From an uncultured Clostridia bacterium (GTDB lineage Bacteria > Bacillota > Clostridia > TANB77 > CAG-508): 5,031 nt of DNA. Both the position numbers and the translations under genes were made by a program. Shown here piece by piece: positions 1 to 5,031 of the stretch. The stretch is taken from the NCBI GenBank assembly GCA_934162925.1, contig CAKPJR010000077.1, positions 1 through 5,031 on the forward strand. Direction: 5' to 3'. How positions within the stretch are numbered: the first letter of the stretch is position 1; each line of letters begins with the position of its first letter. The notes beneath the pieces were generated by a model, which was not told where the DNA came from, did no database searches, and was given only the letters and a program-made list of their open reading frames with translations.

Positions 1-121
1 ACAATAGGTGCAATTATAAAAGGAATAAAGAGTGCAACGAGTAGGCAAATAGGTTATTCAATCTGGCAAAGAAATTAGTATGAACATATTATTAGAAATG
101 AAAAAGAATATTACAAAATTG

Positions 122-151
122 TTGAATATATACAAAATAATCCGTTAAAAT
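122..151 (+). promoter_or_regulatory. Possible weak promoter for argS within the transposase relic
   Basis: TTGAAT at 122-127 (4 of 6 with the -35 consensus) and TAAAAT at 146-151 (5 of 6 with the -10 consensus) are separated by 18 bases, placing a start about 30-35 bases before the argS ATG. Such pairs arise easily by chance in AT-rich DNA. The alternative is that argS is transcribed from a promoter upstream of the window through the relic. Confidence 0.22.
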
Positions 152-176
152 GGGAAGAGGATGAATATTTTGAGAA

Positions 177-183
177 AGAGAGG
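177..183 (+). promoter_or_regulatory. Ribosome binding site of argS, inside the transposase tail
   Basis: AGAGAGG lies 7 bases before the ATG at 191 and is a near match to AGGAGG. It decides the start. The upstream in-frame ATG at 161 has a purine-rich run touching it directly with no spacer and would add ten residues (MNILRKRGNR) that are unlike ArgS N termini. The site is formed by the last sense codons of the transposase relic. Confidence 0.6.
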
Positions 184-190
184 AAATAGA

Positions 191-1900
191 ATGGTAAATT
201 TTAAACAAGAAATTGCAAAAGAAATTGCAGAAGTAACGAATTTGGACAGCAAAGAATTAGAAAATTACATAGAAATTCCACCAAATTCAGATTTGGGAGA
301 TTATGCTTTTCCATGTTTTAAGCTTGCAAAAGAATTAAGAAAAGCACCACCAATGATTGCAAACGAAATAAAAGATAATATAAAAATAGATGAAAATGTA
401 ATAGAAAAAATTGAAGTTGTGGGTGGATATTTAAATATATACATAAATAAACAAACATTAGTAAAAGAAGTGCTAGAAGCTGTTGCAAAAGATAAAGAAA
501 GATATGGCTCATCAACATTAGGAGAAGGAAAAAATGTTGTAATAGATTATTCAGCACCAAATATTGCAAAGCCATTCCATATTGGACATCTACGTTCAAC
601 CGTAATAGGGGGAGCACTATATAAAATATATAATTTCTTAGGATATAATAGTGTAGGAATTAATTTCTTGGGAGATTGGGGTCTTCAATTCGGAAAAGTT
701 ATGGCAGGAATTAAACTTTGGAAAGATGAATATGACTTCGAAAATGATGAAATGTCAAGCATATTAAAAACATATATACGTTTCAACAAAGAAGAAAAGG
801 AAAAGCCAGAACTTACAGACTTAGCTAGAGCTGAATTTAGAAAATTAGAAGATGGAGACCAAGAAACATATAAATTATGGGAACATATCAGAAAGATAAG
901 TTTAGAAAATTACGAAAAAACATATAAATTACTAAATTCAAAATTCGATTCATACAATGGAGAAGCATATTACAACGACAAAATGGAACCGGTTGTAGCA
1001 GAATTAAGAGAAAAAGGATTATTAAAAGAATCTCAAGGAGCACAAGTTGTAGATTTAGAAAAATACGATATGCCTCCATGCATAATAATTACATCTGCTG
1101 GAACTACAATATATGCAACAAGAGATTTAGCATCTCTAAAAGATAGAATGAATACATATAATTTTGATAAAGCAATTTATGTTGTAGGAAATGAGCAATC
1201 ATTACATTTTAAGCAAGTATTTAAAGTATTTGAATTAATGGGATATGAGGATTATGCTAAAAATTGTGTACACGTTCCTTTCGGACTTGTAGTAGATAAA
1301 GACGGAGAGAAGATAGGGTCAAGAAAGGGAAACTCAGTATTCCTAGAAGATATTTTAAATGAAGCAATAGATAAAGTAAAAGATATAATAAATGAGAAAA
1401 ATCCAAAATTAGAAAATAAAGAAGAAGTAGCAAGAAAGGTCGGAGTAGGAGCAATTATATTTAATGATTTATCAAATAGTAGAATTAAAGATGAAATATT
1501 TGATTGGGATATGATTCTTAACTTCCAAGGAGAAACAGGACCATATATTCAATATATTTATGTAAGAACAAGAAGTATACTAAACAAAGCAGGATATATG
1601 CCAAAAATAGAAGAAATAAACTTTTCAAAAATAACTGAAAAAGAAGCATTAGACACATTAAAACTTATATATCAATTTAATGATGTTGTAAAAAATGCTG
1701 CAGAAAAAAATGAGCCATCAATTTTAGCTAGATACTTAATTGATTTAAGTCAAAGCTTTAGTACATATTATAATGAACATAGAATAATTACAGAAGATGA
1801 AGATGTTCAAGATGCTAGATTATTCTTAACATATGCTGTTGGAACAGTGTTAAAAACAGGAGCAGAATTGTTAGGAATGGAAATGCCAGAACGTATGTAA
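191..1900 (+). CDS. argS: Arginyl-tRNA synthetase
   Basis: This is a cytosolic class I aminoacyl-tRNA synthetase that attaches arginine to tRNA-Arg using ATP. The 569-residue product has the usual ArgS length and order. An N-terminal additional domain comes first (about residues 1-85, with NSDLGDYAFPCF). The catalytic Rossmann domain follows, with SAPNIAKPFHIGHLRST, in which HIGH is at 130-133. The KMSKS-equivalent loop is KIGSRKG at 374-380, then GETGPYIQY at 447-455, and a helical DALR anticodon-binding domain ends in the family-typical PERM. The KMSKS loop is non-canonical, as is common in ArgS, and Lys127 just before HIGH is the residue thought to compensate in such enzymes. The ATG at 191 was chosen for its Shine-Dalgarno site and for a normal N terminus. 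The gene starts one base after the transposase relic and is followed by upp after 33 bases without a terminator, so the two are probably co-transcribed. No T-box leader is present in the available upstream 190 bases. The protein looks complete and functional. Confidence 0.97.
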   Translation: MVNFKQEIAKEIAEVTNLDSKELENYIEIPPNSDLGDYAFPCFKLAKELRKAPPMIANEIKDNIKIDENVIEKIEVVGGYLNIYINKQTLVKEVLEAVAKDKERYGSSTLGEGKNVVIDYSAPNIAKPFHIGHLRSTVIGGALYKIYNFLGYNSVGINFLGDWGLQFGKVMAGIKLWKDEYDFENDEMSSILKTYIRFNKEEKEKPELTDLARAEFRKLEDGDQETYKLWEHIRKISLENYEKTYKLLNSKFDSYNGEAYYNDKMEPVVAELREKGLLKESQGAQVVDLEKYDMPPCIIITSAGTTIYATRDLASLKDRMNTYNFDKAIYVVGNEQSLHFKQVFKVFELMGYEDYAKNCVHVPFGLVVDKDGEKIGSRKGNSVFLEDILNEAIDKVKDIINEKNPKLENKEEVARKVGVGAIIFNDLSNSRIKDEIFDWDMILNFQGETGPYIQYIYVRTRSILNKAGYMPKIEEINFSKITEKEALDTLKLIYQFNDVVKNAAEKNEPSILARYLIDLSQSFSTYYNEHRIITEDEDVQDARLFLTYAVGTVLKTGAELLGMEMPERM

Positions 1901-1918
1901 TCAAAAATAAAATATTTT

Positions 1919-1925
1919 AAGGAGG
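1919..1925 (+). promoter_or_regulatory. Ribosome binding site of upp
   Basis: AAGGAGG is 8 bases before the ATG at 1934 and only 2 bases before the in-frame GTG at 1928. The spacing favours the ATG, which also gives the usual 208-residue length of the family. Confidence 0.8.
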
Positions 1926-1933
1926 CAGTGATT

Positions 1934-2560
1934 ATGGAAGTAATCGAATTAAAACACCCATTAGTTGAACACAAATTAGCAATTTTAAGAGACAAAAAAA
2001 CAGGAACAAAAGAATTTAGAGAAATAGTATCAGAACTTGCTACAATGCTTTGTTATGAAGCAATGAAAGATGCAAAAATGGAAGAAGTGGAAATAGAAAC
2101 TCCAATTCAAAAAATGAAAACAAGAAAGATTAATGAAGATAATTATGCGTTTGTTCCTATTTTAAGAGCTGGAACAGGCATGCTAGATGGTATAATCCAA
2201 GTAGTACCAAATGCTAAAATAGGACATATTGGAATGTACAGAGATGAAGAAACTTTTAAACCAAATGTATATTTCTTTAAAGTACCAAAAGATATTGCCG
2301 AAAGAGAAGTTCTAATATTAGATCCAATGCTTGCAACAGGTGGCTCAGGAATAGATGCAATAGAATTATTAAAAGAGAAAGGCGTTAAGAATATAAAATT
2401 TTTATGCATAATTGCTGCTCCAGAAGGAATAAAAGCAATGCAAGAAAAACATCCAGATGTACAAATTTATTGCACAGCAATAGATGAAAAATTAAATGAA
2501 CATGCCTATATAATACCAGGTCTTGGAGATGCAGGAGACAGAATATTTGGAACAAAATAA
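1934..2560 (+). CDS. upp: Uracil phosphoribosyltransferase
   Basis: The enzyme makes UMP from uracil and PRPP in pyrimidine salvage and acts in the cytosol. The 208-residue product matches the family's standard length. The N terminus EVIELKHPLVEHKLAILRDK is typical of Upp. FVPILRAGTGM (about residues 72-82) belongs to the conserved core. The PRPP-binding loop is VLILDPMLATGGS at 126-138, where type I phosphoribosyltransferases have acidic residues followed by a TGGS-type turn. The uracil-binding C terminus, YIIPGLGDAGDRIFGTK, occupies 192-208. All key motifs are intact. The gene follows argS closely and probably shares its transcript. No PyrR-type leader or attenuator fits in the short gap before it. 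The next gene has its own promoter-like signal, and no strong terminator is visible after upp. Confidence 0.97.
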   Translation: MEVIELKHPLVEHKLAILRDKKTGTKEFREIVSELATMLCYEAMKDAKMEEVEIETPIQKMKTRKINEDNYAFVPILRAGTGMLDGIIQVVPNAKIGHIGMYRDEETFKPNVYFFKVPKDIAEREVLILDPMLATGGSGIDAIELLKEKGVKNIKFLCIIAAPEGIKAMQEKHPDVQIYCTAIDEKLNEHAYIIPGLGDAGDRIFGTK

Positions 2561-2585
2561 AAATATAAATAATTGTAAAAATGTA

Positions 2586-2614
2586 TTTACTTTTGTCCCT
2601 TAATCTGATATAAA
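2586..2614 (+). promoter_or_regulatory. Probable sigma-A-type promoter for xerD with extended -10
   Basis: A -35-like TTTACT (2586-2591, 4 of 6) is followed after 17 bases by TATAAA (2609-2614, 5 of 6). A TG one base upstream of the -10 (2606-2607) gives an extended -10 element. Transcription would begin near 2621, about 30 bases before the xerD ribosome site. This is the best promoter-like arrangement in the window. An alternative pair, TTGTCC (2593-2598) and TATACA (2617-2622) with 18 bases between, is weaker. Confidence 0.5.
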
Positions 2615-2664
2615 TATATACATAATAAATAATCATAAAATTTAATATTAAAGGAGCTATTATA

Positions 2665-3546
2665 ATGGATAAACAAATTGCTAATTTTTTGGAGTTTATT
2701 GAAAATGATAAAAAGTTGTCAGACAATACTTTGCAATCATACAGAAGAGATATACTTCAATACAAAAAATACGTTGAATCAAATGACATAAATTATTCTA
2801 AAGTAAAAACTGAAGATATAAAAACATATTTACAGTATTTACATGATATGAATAAAAAAGCTTCTACAATATCTAGAAACTTAGCATCTATTAGATTATT
2901 TTATCAATATGAGTTAAGAAATGATAAAGTAAAAAATGACCCAACAGAGGGTATTCAATCTCCAAAAGTAGAAAAGAGAATCCCAAGTATTTTAACATCT
3001 CAAGAAGTTTCATTATTGTTAGATCAGCCAAAAGATGTAGACTTAAAAGGAACTAGAGATAAAGCTATGTTAGAATTTGCATATGCTACTGGAATGAGAG
3101 TTACTGAAATAATATCTCTTAATGTTGAAGATGTTAATTTGGGAACAGGAACTGTAACATGTAAGAATGGAAATAAGCAAAGAAATATTCCTCTAGGAAA
3201 TATGTCTTTAAAAGCTCTTAAAGAATATATATATGAAGCAAGACCAGTAATGATAAAATCTGAAAAAGAAAAAGCATTATTTGTAAATATAAATGGAAAG
3301 AGATTAACAAGACAAGGATTTTGGAAAATTATTAAATATTATAAAGAACAAGCTCATATAACAAAAGATATTACCCCACATGTATTAAGACATTCATTTG
3401 CAACACACTTATTACAAAATGGTGCAGATTTAAAGGCTATCCAAACAATGTTAGGACATTCTGATATTTCTTCTACACAAATATACATGCAGTTTCAAGA
3501 CGAAAGTATAAAGAATATATATAAAAAAGCTCATCCGAGAGCATAA
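2665..3546 (+). CDS. xerD: Site-specific tyrosine recombinase, XerD type
   Basis: Xer recombinases resolve chromosome dimers at dif through a covalent 3'-phosphotyrosine intermediate. The 293-residue product has the normal Xer length. An N-terminal SAM-like core-binding domain (about 1-90) contains LSDNTLQSYRRDI, which is typical of XerD. The catalytic domain (about 105-293) has the full set of active residues: Arg145 in ATGMRVTE, a lysine in the beta-hairpin CKNGNKQR (Lys167 or Lys171), His239 and Arg242 in HVLRHS, His265 in LGHS, and the nucleophile Tyr274 in QIYMQ. The H-to-Y spacing of nine equals that of E. coli XerD. AAGGAG at 2651-2656 lies 8 bases before the ATG. The gene has its own promoter-like signal and is closed by a hairpin, so it seems monocistronic. 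It carries no neighbouring cargo or attachment sites of an integrative element, which favours a housekeeping Xer over a phage integrase. XerC or a lone XerH/XerS-like role cannot be fully excluded from this window. Confidence 0.85.
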   Translation: MDKQIANFLEFIENDKKLSDNTLQSYRRDILQYKKYVESNDINYSKVKTEDIKTYLQYLHDMNKKASTISRNLASIRLFYQYELRNDKVKNDPTEGIQSPKVEKRIPSILTSQEVSLLLDQPKDVDLKGTRDKAMLEFAYATGMRVTEIISLNVEDVNLGTGTVTCKNGNKQRNIPLGNMSLKALKEYIYEARPVMIKSEKEKALFVNINGKRLTRQGFWKIIKYYKEQAHITKDITPHVLRHSFATHLLQNGADLKAIQTMLGHSDISSTQIYMQFQDESIKNIYKKAHPRA

Positions 3547-3567
3547 ATTTAAAAACATATTTTACAT

Positions 3568-3600
3568 AATAGAGATTAAGTGTTGAATTTAATCTCTATT
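3568..3600 (+). terminator. Inverted repeat, probable intrinsic terminator after xerD
   Basis: AATAGAGATTAA (3568-3579) and TTAATCTCTATT (3589-3600) are perfect inverted complements. A further G-U and U-A pair extend the stem to about 14 bp with a five-base loop (GUUGA, 3582-3586). It begins 21 bases after the xerD stop codon. The U tract is short and broken (TTTATATAA), and the stem has few G-C pairs, so termination may be inefficient. As a perfect dyad it could instead act on the other strand or as a protein-binding site. Confidence 0.65.
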
Positions 3601-3602
3601 TA

Positions 3603-3608
3603 TATAAT
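3603..3608 (+). promoter_or_regulatory. Possible -10 element for the orf124-guaB transcript
   Basis: A consensus TATAAT hexamer lies directly after the xerD hairpin and about 31 bases before the next ribosome site, a natural position for the promoter of the following genes. The -35 is poor: TTGAAT at 3583-3588 is only 14 bases away, and hexamers at 16-18 bases match badly. The alternative is readthrough from xerD. Confidence 0.3.
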
Positions 3609-3638
3609 AGAAAAGAGAAATTGTTGTATAAATTTAAT

Positions 3639-3645
3639 AGGAGGT
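3639..3645 (+). promoter_or_regulatory. Strong ribosome binding site for a GTG start
   Basis: AGGAGGT is a perfect anti-Shine-Dalgarno complement 5 bases before GTG 3650. An in-frame TAG at 3638-3640 excludes any start further upstream, so the GTG is the only start that uses this site. Confidence 0.75.
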
Positions 3646-3649
3646 AACT

Positions 3650-4024
3650 GTGCAAAACAATTTAGGAGAGTTATTTCGCATATGTGTGAGCATAGATAAA
3701 ACTACAATTAGAAAAGAAGCAAAAGAAAATGTTAAACAAAAATACCCAGAGTTATTAGAAAAAAGTGATTCATTTATTTGGCACTTAAAAAAAGAAACAG
3801 AAAGAAGATTTAATTCGGCATTACAAGAATATATACAAAAAATCAAAAAAGATCCAACCAAGTATGGATTCGCTGAAGGAAATTTAGAGTTTTTAGATTA
3901 CACTCTTAATAGCAGAACGATTAACCCAACAAAAAACAATGCTAAAGAGGAGTATATATTATTTTTTTGTAAGGCAAAAAATAAACCTAATATGATGAAA
4001 TTAAAAAACGAAGAAGAAAGATAA
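3650..4024 (+). CDS. Small basic protein of unknown function, upstream of guaB
   Basis: I do not recognise this 124-residue protein. It is rich in Lys and Glu (about 25 Lys/Arg against 19 Asp/Glu, so moderately basic). It has no signal peptide or membrane segment and is probably cytosolic. Residues 19-66 look mainly helical (KEAKENVKQKYPELLEK, then HLKKETERRFNSALQEYIQK). A mixed region with GFAEGNLEFLDYTL (73-86) follows, then a possible strand, EEYILFFCKAK (100-110), and a charged tail ending NEEER. There are two cysteines (12 and 107). It starts with GTG behind a perfect ribosome site and ends 15 bases before guaB, so it is probably translated from the guaB transcript. The coding signal is supported by that site and by codon use like that of its neighbours. 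The opposite-strand frame over the same bases has no comparable ribosome site and looks like a shadow. A role linked to GuaB or purine metabolism is suggested only by position. Confidence 0.8.
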   Translation: MQNNLGELFRICVSIDKTTIRKEAKENVKQKYPELLEKSDSFIWHLKKETERRFNSALQEYIQKIKKDPTKYGFAEGNLEFLDYTLNSRTINPTKNNAKEEYILFFCKAKNKPNMMKLKNEEER

Positions 4025-4039
4025 AAGGAGGATAAGTTT

Positions 4040-5031
4040 ATGGCAAATATATTACCAGATATTTCAAGAACTTTTAATGAATTTTTATTGTTACCAAATT
4101 TAACAGATGAAAGATGCATTCCAGCAAATGTATCTTTGCGTACACCGCTAGTAAAGTTTAAAAAAGGTGAAGAAGCTAAATTTTATGCAAATGTACCTAT
4201 GGTTTCTGCTATAATGCAATCTGTATCAGGAGAAAAAATGGGAATTGCATTAGCTCGTGAAGGTGGACTTGCTTTTATATATGGTTCCCAATCAATAGAA
4301 TCACAAGCAGAAATGGTTTATCATGTAAAAAAACATAAAGCAGGTTTTGTAATTAGTGATTCAAATGTAAAATCAGGAACTACTTTAAAAGAAGTTTTAG
4401 AGCTAGTTGAAAAAACAGGACATTCAACTGTAATAATTACAGATGACGGAACTGCTTCAGGAAAGTTCCTAGGAATTGTAACAAACAAAGATTATAGACT
4501 ATCAAGAGATAATCAAAATGAACCAATAGACAATTTTATGACAAAAAAAGAAGATGTTATATGGGCAAAAAAAGGAACAACATTATCAGAAGCAAATGAT
4601 ATAATATGGGATAAAAAAATAAACTGTTTACCTATATTAACAGAAGAGGGAAACTTAAAATATTTAGTATTTAGAAAAGATTACGAAGACAGAAAAAACA
4701 ATCCAAATTCTTTATTAGACGAGAATAAAAGATATATTGTTGGAGCAGGTATAAATACTAGAGATTATGAAGAAAGAATACCTGCATTAGTAGAAGCAGG
4801 AGTAGATATAATTTGTATGGATTCTTCTGATGGATATTCAGTATGGCAAAAAAATACTATAGATTTTGTAAGAGAAAAATATGGTGATGACCTAAAAATA
4901 GGGGCAGGAAATGTTGTAGACAGAGAAGGTTTTAGATATTTAGCAGACGCTGGCGCTGATTTTATAAAAGTTGGAGTAGGTGGAGGATCAATTTGTATAA
5001 CTCGTGAAACAAAAGGAATTGGTCGTGGACA
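4040..5031 (+). CDS. guaB: Inosine-5'-monophosphate dehydrogenase, 3' end outside the window
   Basis: GuaB oxidises IMP to XMP with NAD, the committed step of guanine nucleotide synthesis, in the cytosol. The frame is open from ATG 4040 to the window edge (330 codons plus two bases), behind AAAGGAGG at 4024-4031 with an 8-base spacer. The first part of the TIM barrel has [16 protein letters not shown] and ALAREGG. Two CBS domains (about 95-220) follow, including [10 protein letters not shown] and [20 protein letters not shown]. The barrel resumes with [20 protein letters not shown]. Asp261 in MDSSDG is in the NAD site, and the catalytic loop [10 protein letters not shown] has Cys319 as nucleophile. 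It ends in GIGRGQ. The sequence departs from the common bacterial form (GPGSICTTR, IDTAHGHS) and resembles, as I recall it, the Tritrichomonas foetus enzyme, including the residue numbers of Asp261, Lys310 and Cys319. The mobile flap and the C terminus, roughly a third of the protein, lie beyond the window. It is probably co-transcribed with the upstream 124-residue gene. Confidence 0.95.
   Translation, partial: MANILPDISRTFNEFLLLPNLTDERCIPANVSLRTPLVKFKKGEEAKFYANVPMVSAIMQSVSGEKMGIALAREGGLAFIYGSQSIESQAEMVYHVKKHKAGFVISDSNVKSGTTLKEVLELVEKTGHSTVIITDDGTASGKFLGIVTNKDYRLSRDNQNEPIDNFMTKKEDVIWAKKGTTLSEANDIIWDKKINCLPILTEEGNLKYLVFRKDYEDRKNNPNSLLDENKRYIVGAGINTRDYEERIPALVEAGVDIICMDSSDGYSVWQKNTIDFVREKYGDDLKIGAGNVVDREGFRYLADAGADFIKVGVGGGSICITRETKGIGRG

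Larger units (their letters stand above)
1..189 (+). pseudogene. C-terminal end of a REP-associated (RAYT, Y1/HUH) transposase, broken by an in-frame TAG
   Basis: Frame 1 reads through the window edge as a typical RAYT/Y1-transposase tail. It contains GAIIKGIKSATSR (codons 3-15), IWQRN (21-25), YEHIIRNEKEYYK (27-39) and EYIQNNPLKW (42-51), and stops at TAG 187-189. In this family the segment is normally WQRxYYxHIIR, then a helix with the catalytic tyrosine in the (D/E)YIxxNP motif. Here that tyrosine is encoded at 127-129 and is intact. Codon 26 (76-78) is TAG, where relatives have an aromatic residue, usually Tyr, so one base change (TAT/TAC to TAG) would separate the catalytic tyrosine from the HUH domain. 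The reading frame is otherwise uninterrupted, which suggests recent inactivation, a sequencing error or, much less likely, readthrough. The N-terminal HUH part lies outside the window. RAYT enzymes nick and join single-stranded DNA at REP palindromes. The family call is from motif recognition only. Confidence 0.8.

Noticed and set aside
80..148. Short ATG frame (22 codons) starting within the transposase relic just after the amber codon
   Set aside because: It is out of frame with the transposase homology, has no good ribosome site and is composed of shadow codons, so it is neither a restart nor a gene.
1..190. T-box leader or other riboswitch upstream of argS
   Set aside because: The region is coding relic up to 189. 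I see no T-box consensus (AGGGTGGNACCGCG-like) and no terminator hairpin.
1908..1919. 12-base palindrome TAAAATATTTTA between argS and upp as a terminator or operator
   Set aside because: It is made only of A and T, has no loop, is not followed by a U run and touches the upp ribosome site. This is expected by chance in such AT-rich DNA.
2575..2590. GTAAA...TTTAC inverted repeat after upp as an intrinsic terminator
   Set aside because: The stem is only five pairs of mostly A-T, and the following T run is four bases. It is too weak to call, and it overlaps the presumed xerD -35.
2665..3546. Phage or integron integrase instead of housekeeping XerD
   Set aside because: The length, the N-terminal LSxNTLxSYxRD motif and the HxxR/GH/Y spacing are Xer-like, and the neighbours are housekeeping genes with no att repeats or phage genes.
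3544..3636. Two copies of TAAATTTA (3544-3551 and 3629-3636) flanking the xerD-orf124 gap as repeats or att sites
   Set aside because: They are eight-base A/T-only palindromes, likely by chance. There is no cargo between them and no duplication beyond these eight bases.
3547..3649. Purine or PRPP riboswitch controlling the guaB operon
   Set aside because: The gap is only 103 bases and is largely taken up by the xerD hairpin. No conserved riboswitch core or three-way junction could be recognised.

Overview
The window is a very AT-rich (about 30% GC by eye), gene-dense stretch with all genes on the + strand. Each gene has a strong AGGAGG-type Shine-Dalgarno site. Tryptophan is always TGG, and no in-frame TGA interrupts the genes, so the standard bacterial code fits and a Mollicutes-type code 4 does not. 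Base composition, ribosome sites and protein flavour point to a low-GC member of the Bacillota, probably an uncultured or gut-type Clostridia. This placement is inference.

Layout from left to right. Bases 1-189 are the C-terminal end of a REP-associated (RAYT, Y1/HUH) transposase gene, interrupted by an in-frame amber codon. One base later argS (arginyl-tRNA synthetase, 191-1900) begins, with its ribosome site inside the last transposase codons. After a 33-base gap comes upp (uracil phosphoribosyltransferase, 1934-2560), probably in the same transcript. A 104-base gap holds a convincing promoter for a XerD-type tyrosine recombinase (2665-3546). Another 103-base gap carries a perfect 12-bp inverted repeat, probably the terminator, followed by a consensus -10 hexamer. 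Then comes a GTG-started 124-aa protein of unknown function (3650-4024), and 15 bases later guaB (IMP dehydrogenase, 4040 to the window end, incomplete at the 3' end).

The genes are mostly housekeeping: tRNA charging, pyrimidine salvage, chromosome dimer resolution and guanine nucleotide synthesis. I see no defence island, CRISPR array, tRNA/rRNA or complete mobile element, and no clear sign of a new multi-gene system. The points that most deserve a second look are the transposase relic fused to the front of argS, the resemblance of the GuaB protein to the unusual IMP dehydrogenase of the protozoan Tritrichomonas foetus, and the uncharacterised small gene tightly coupled to guaB.
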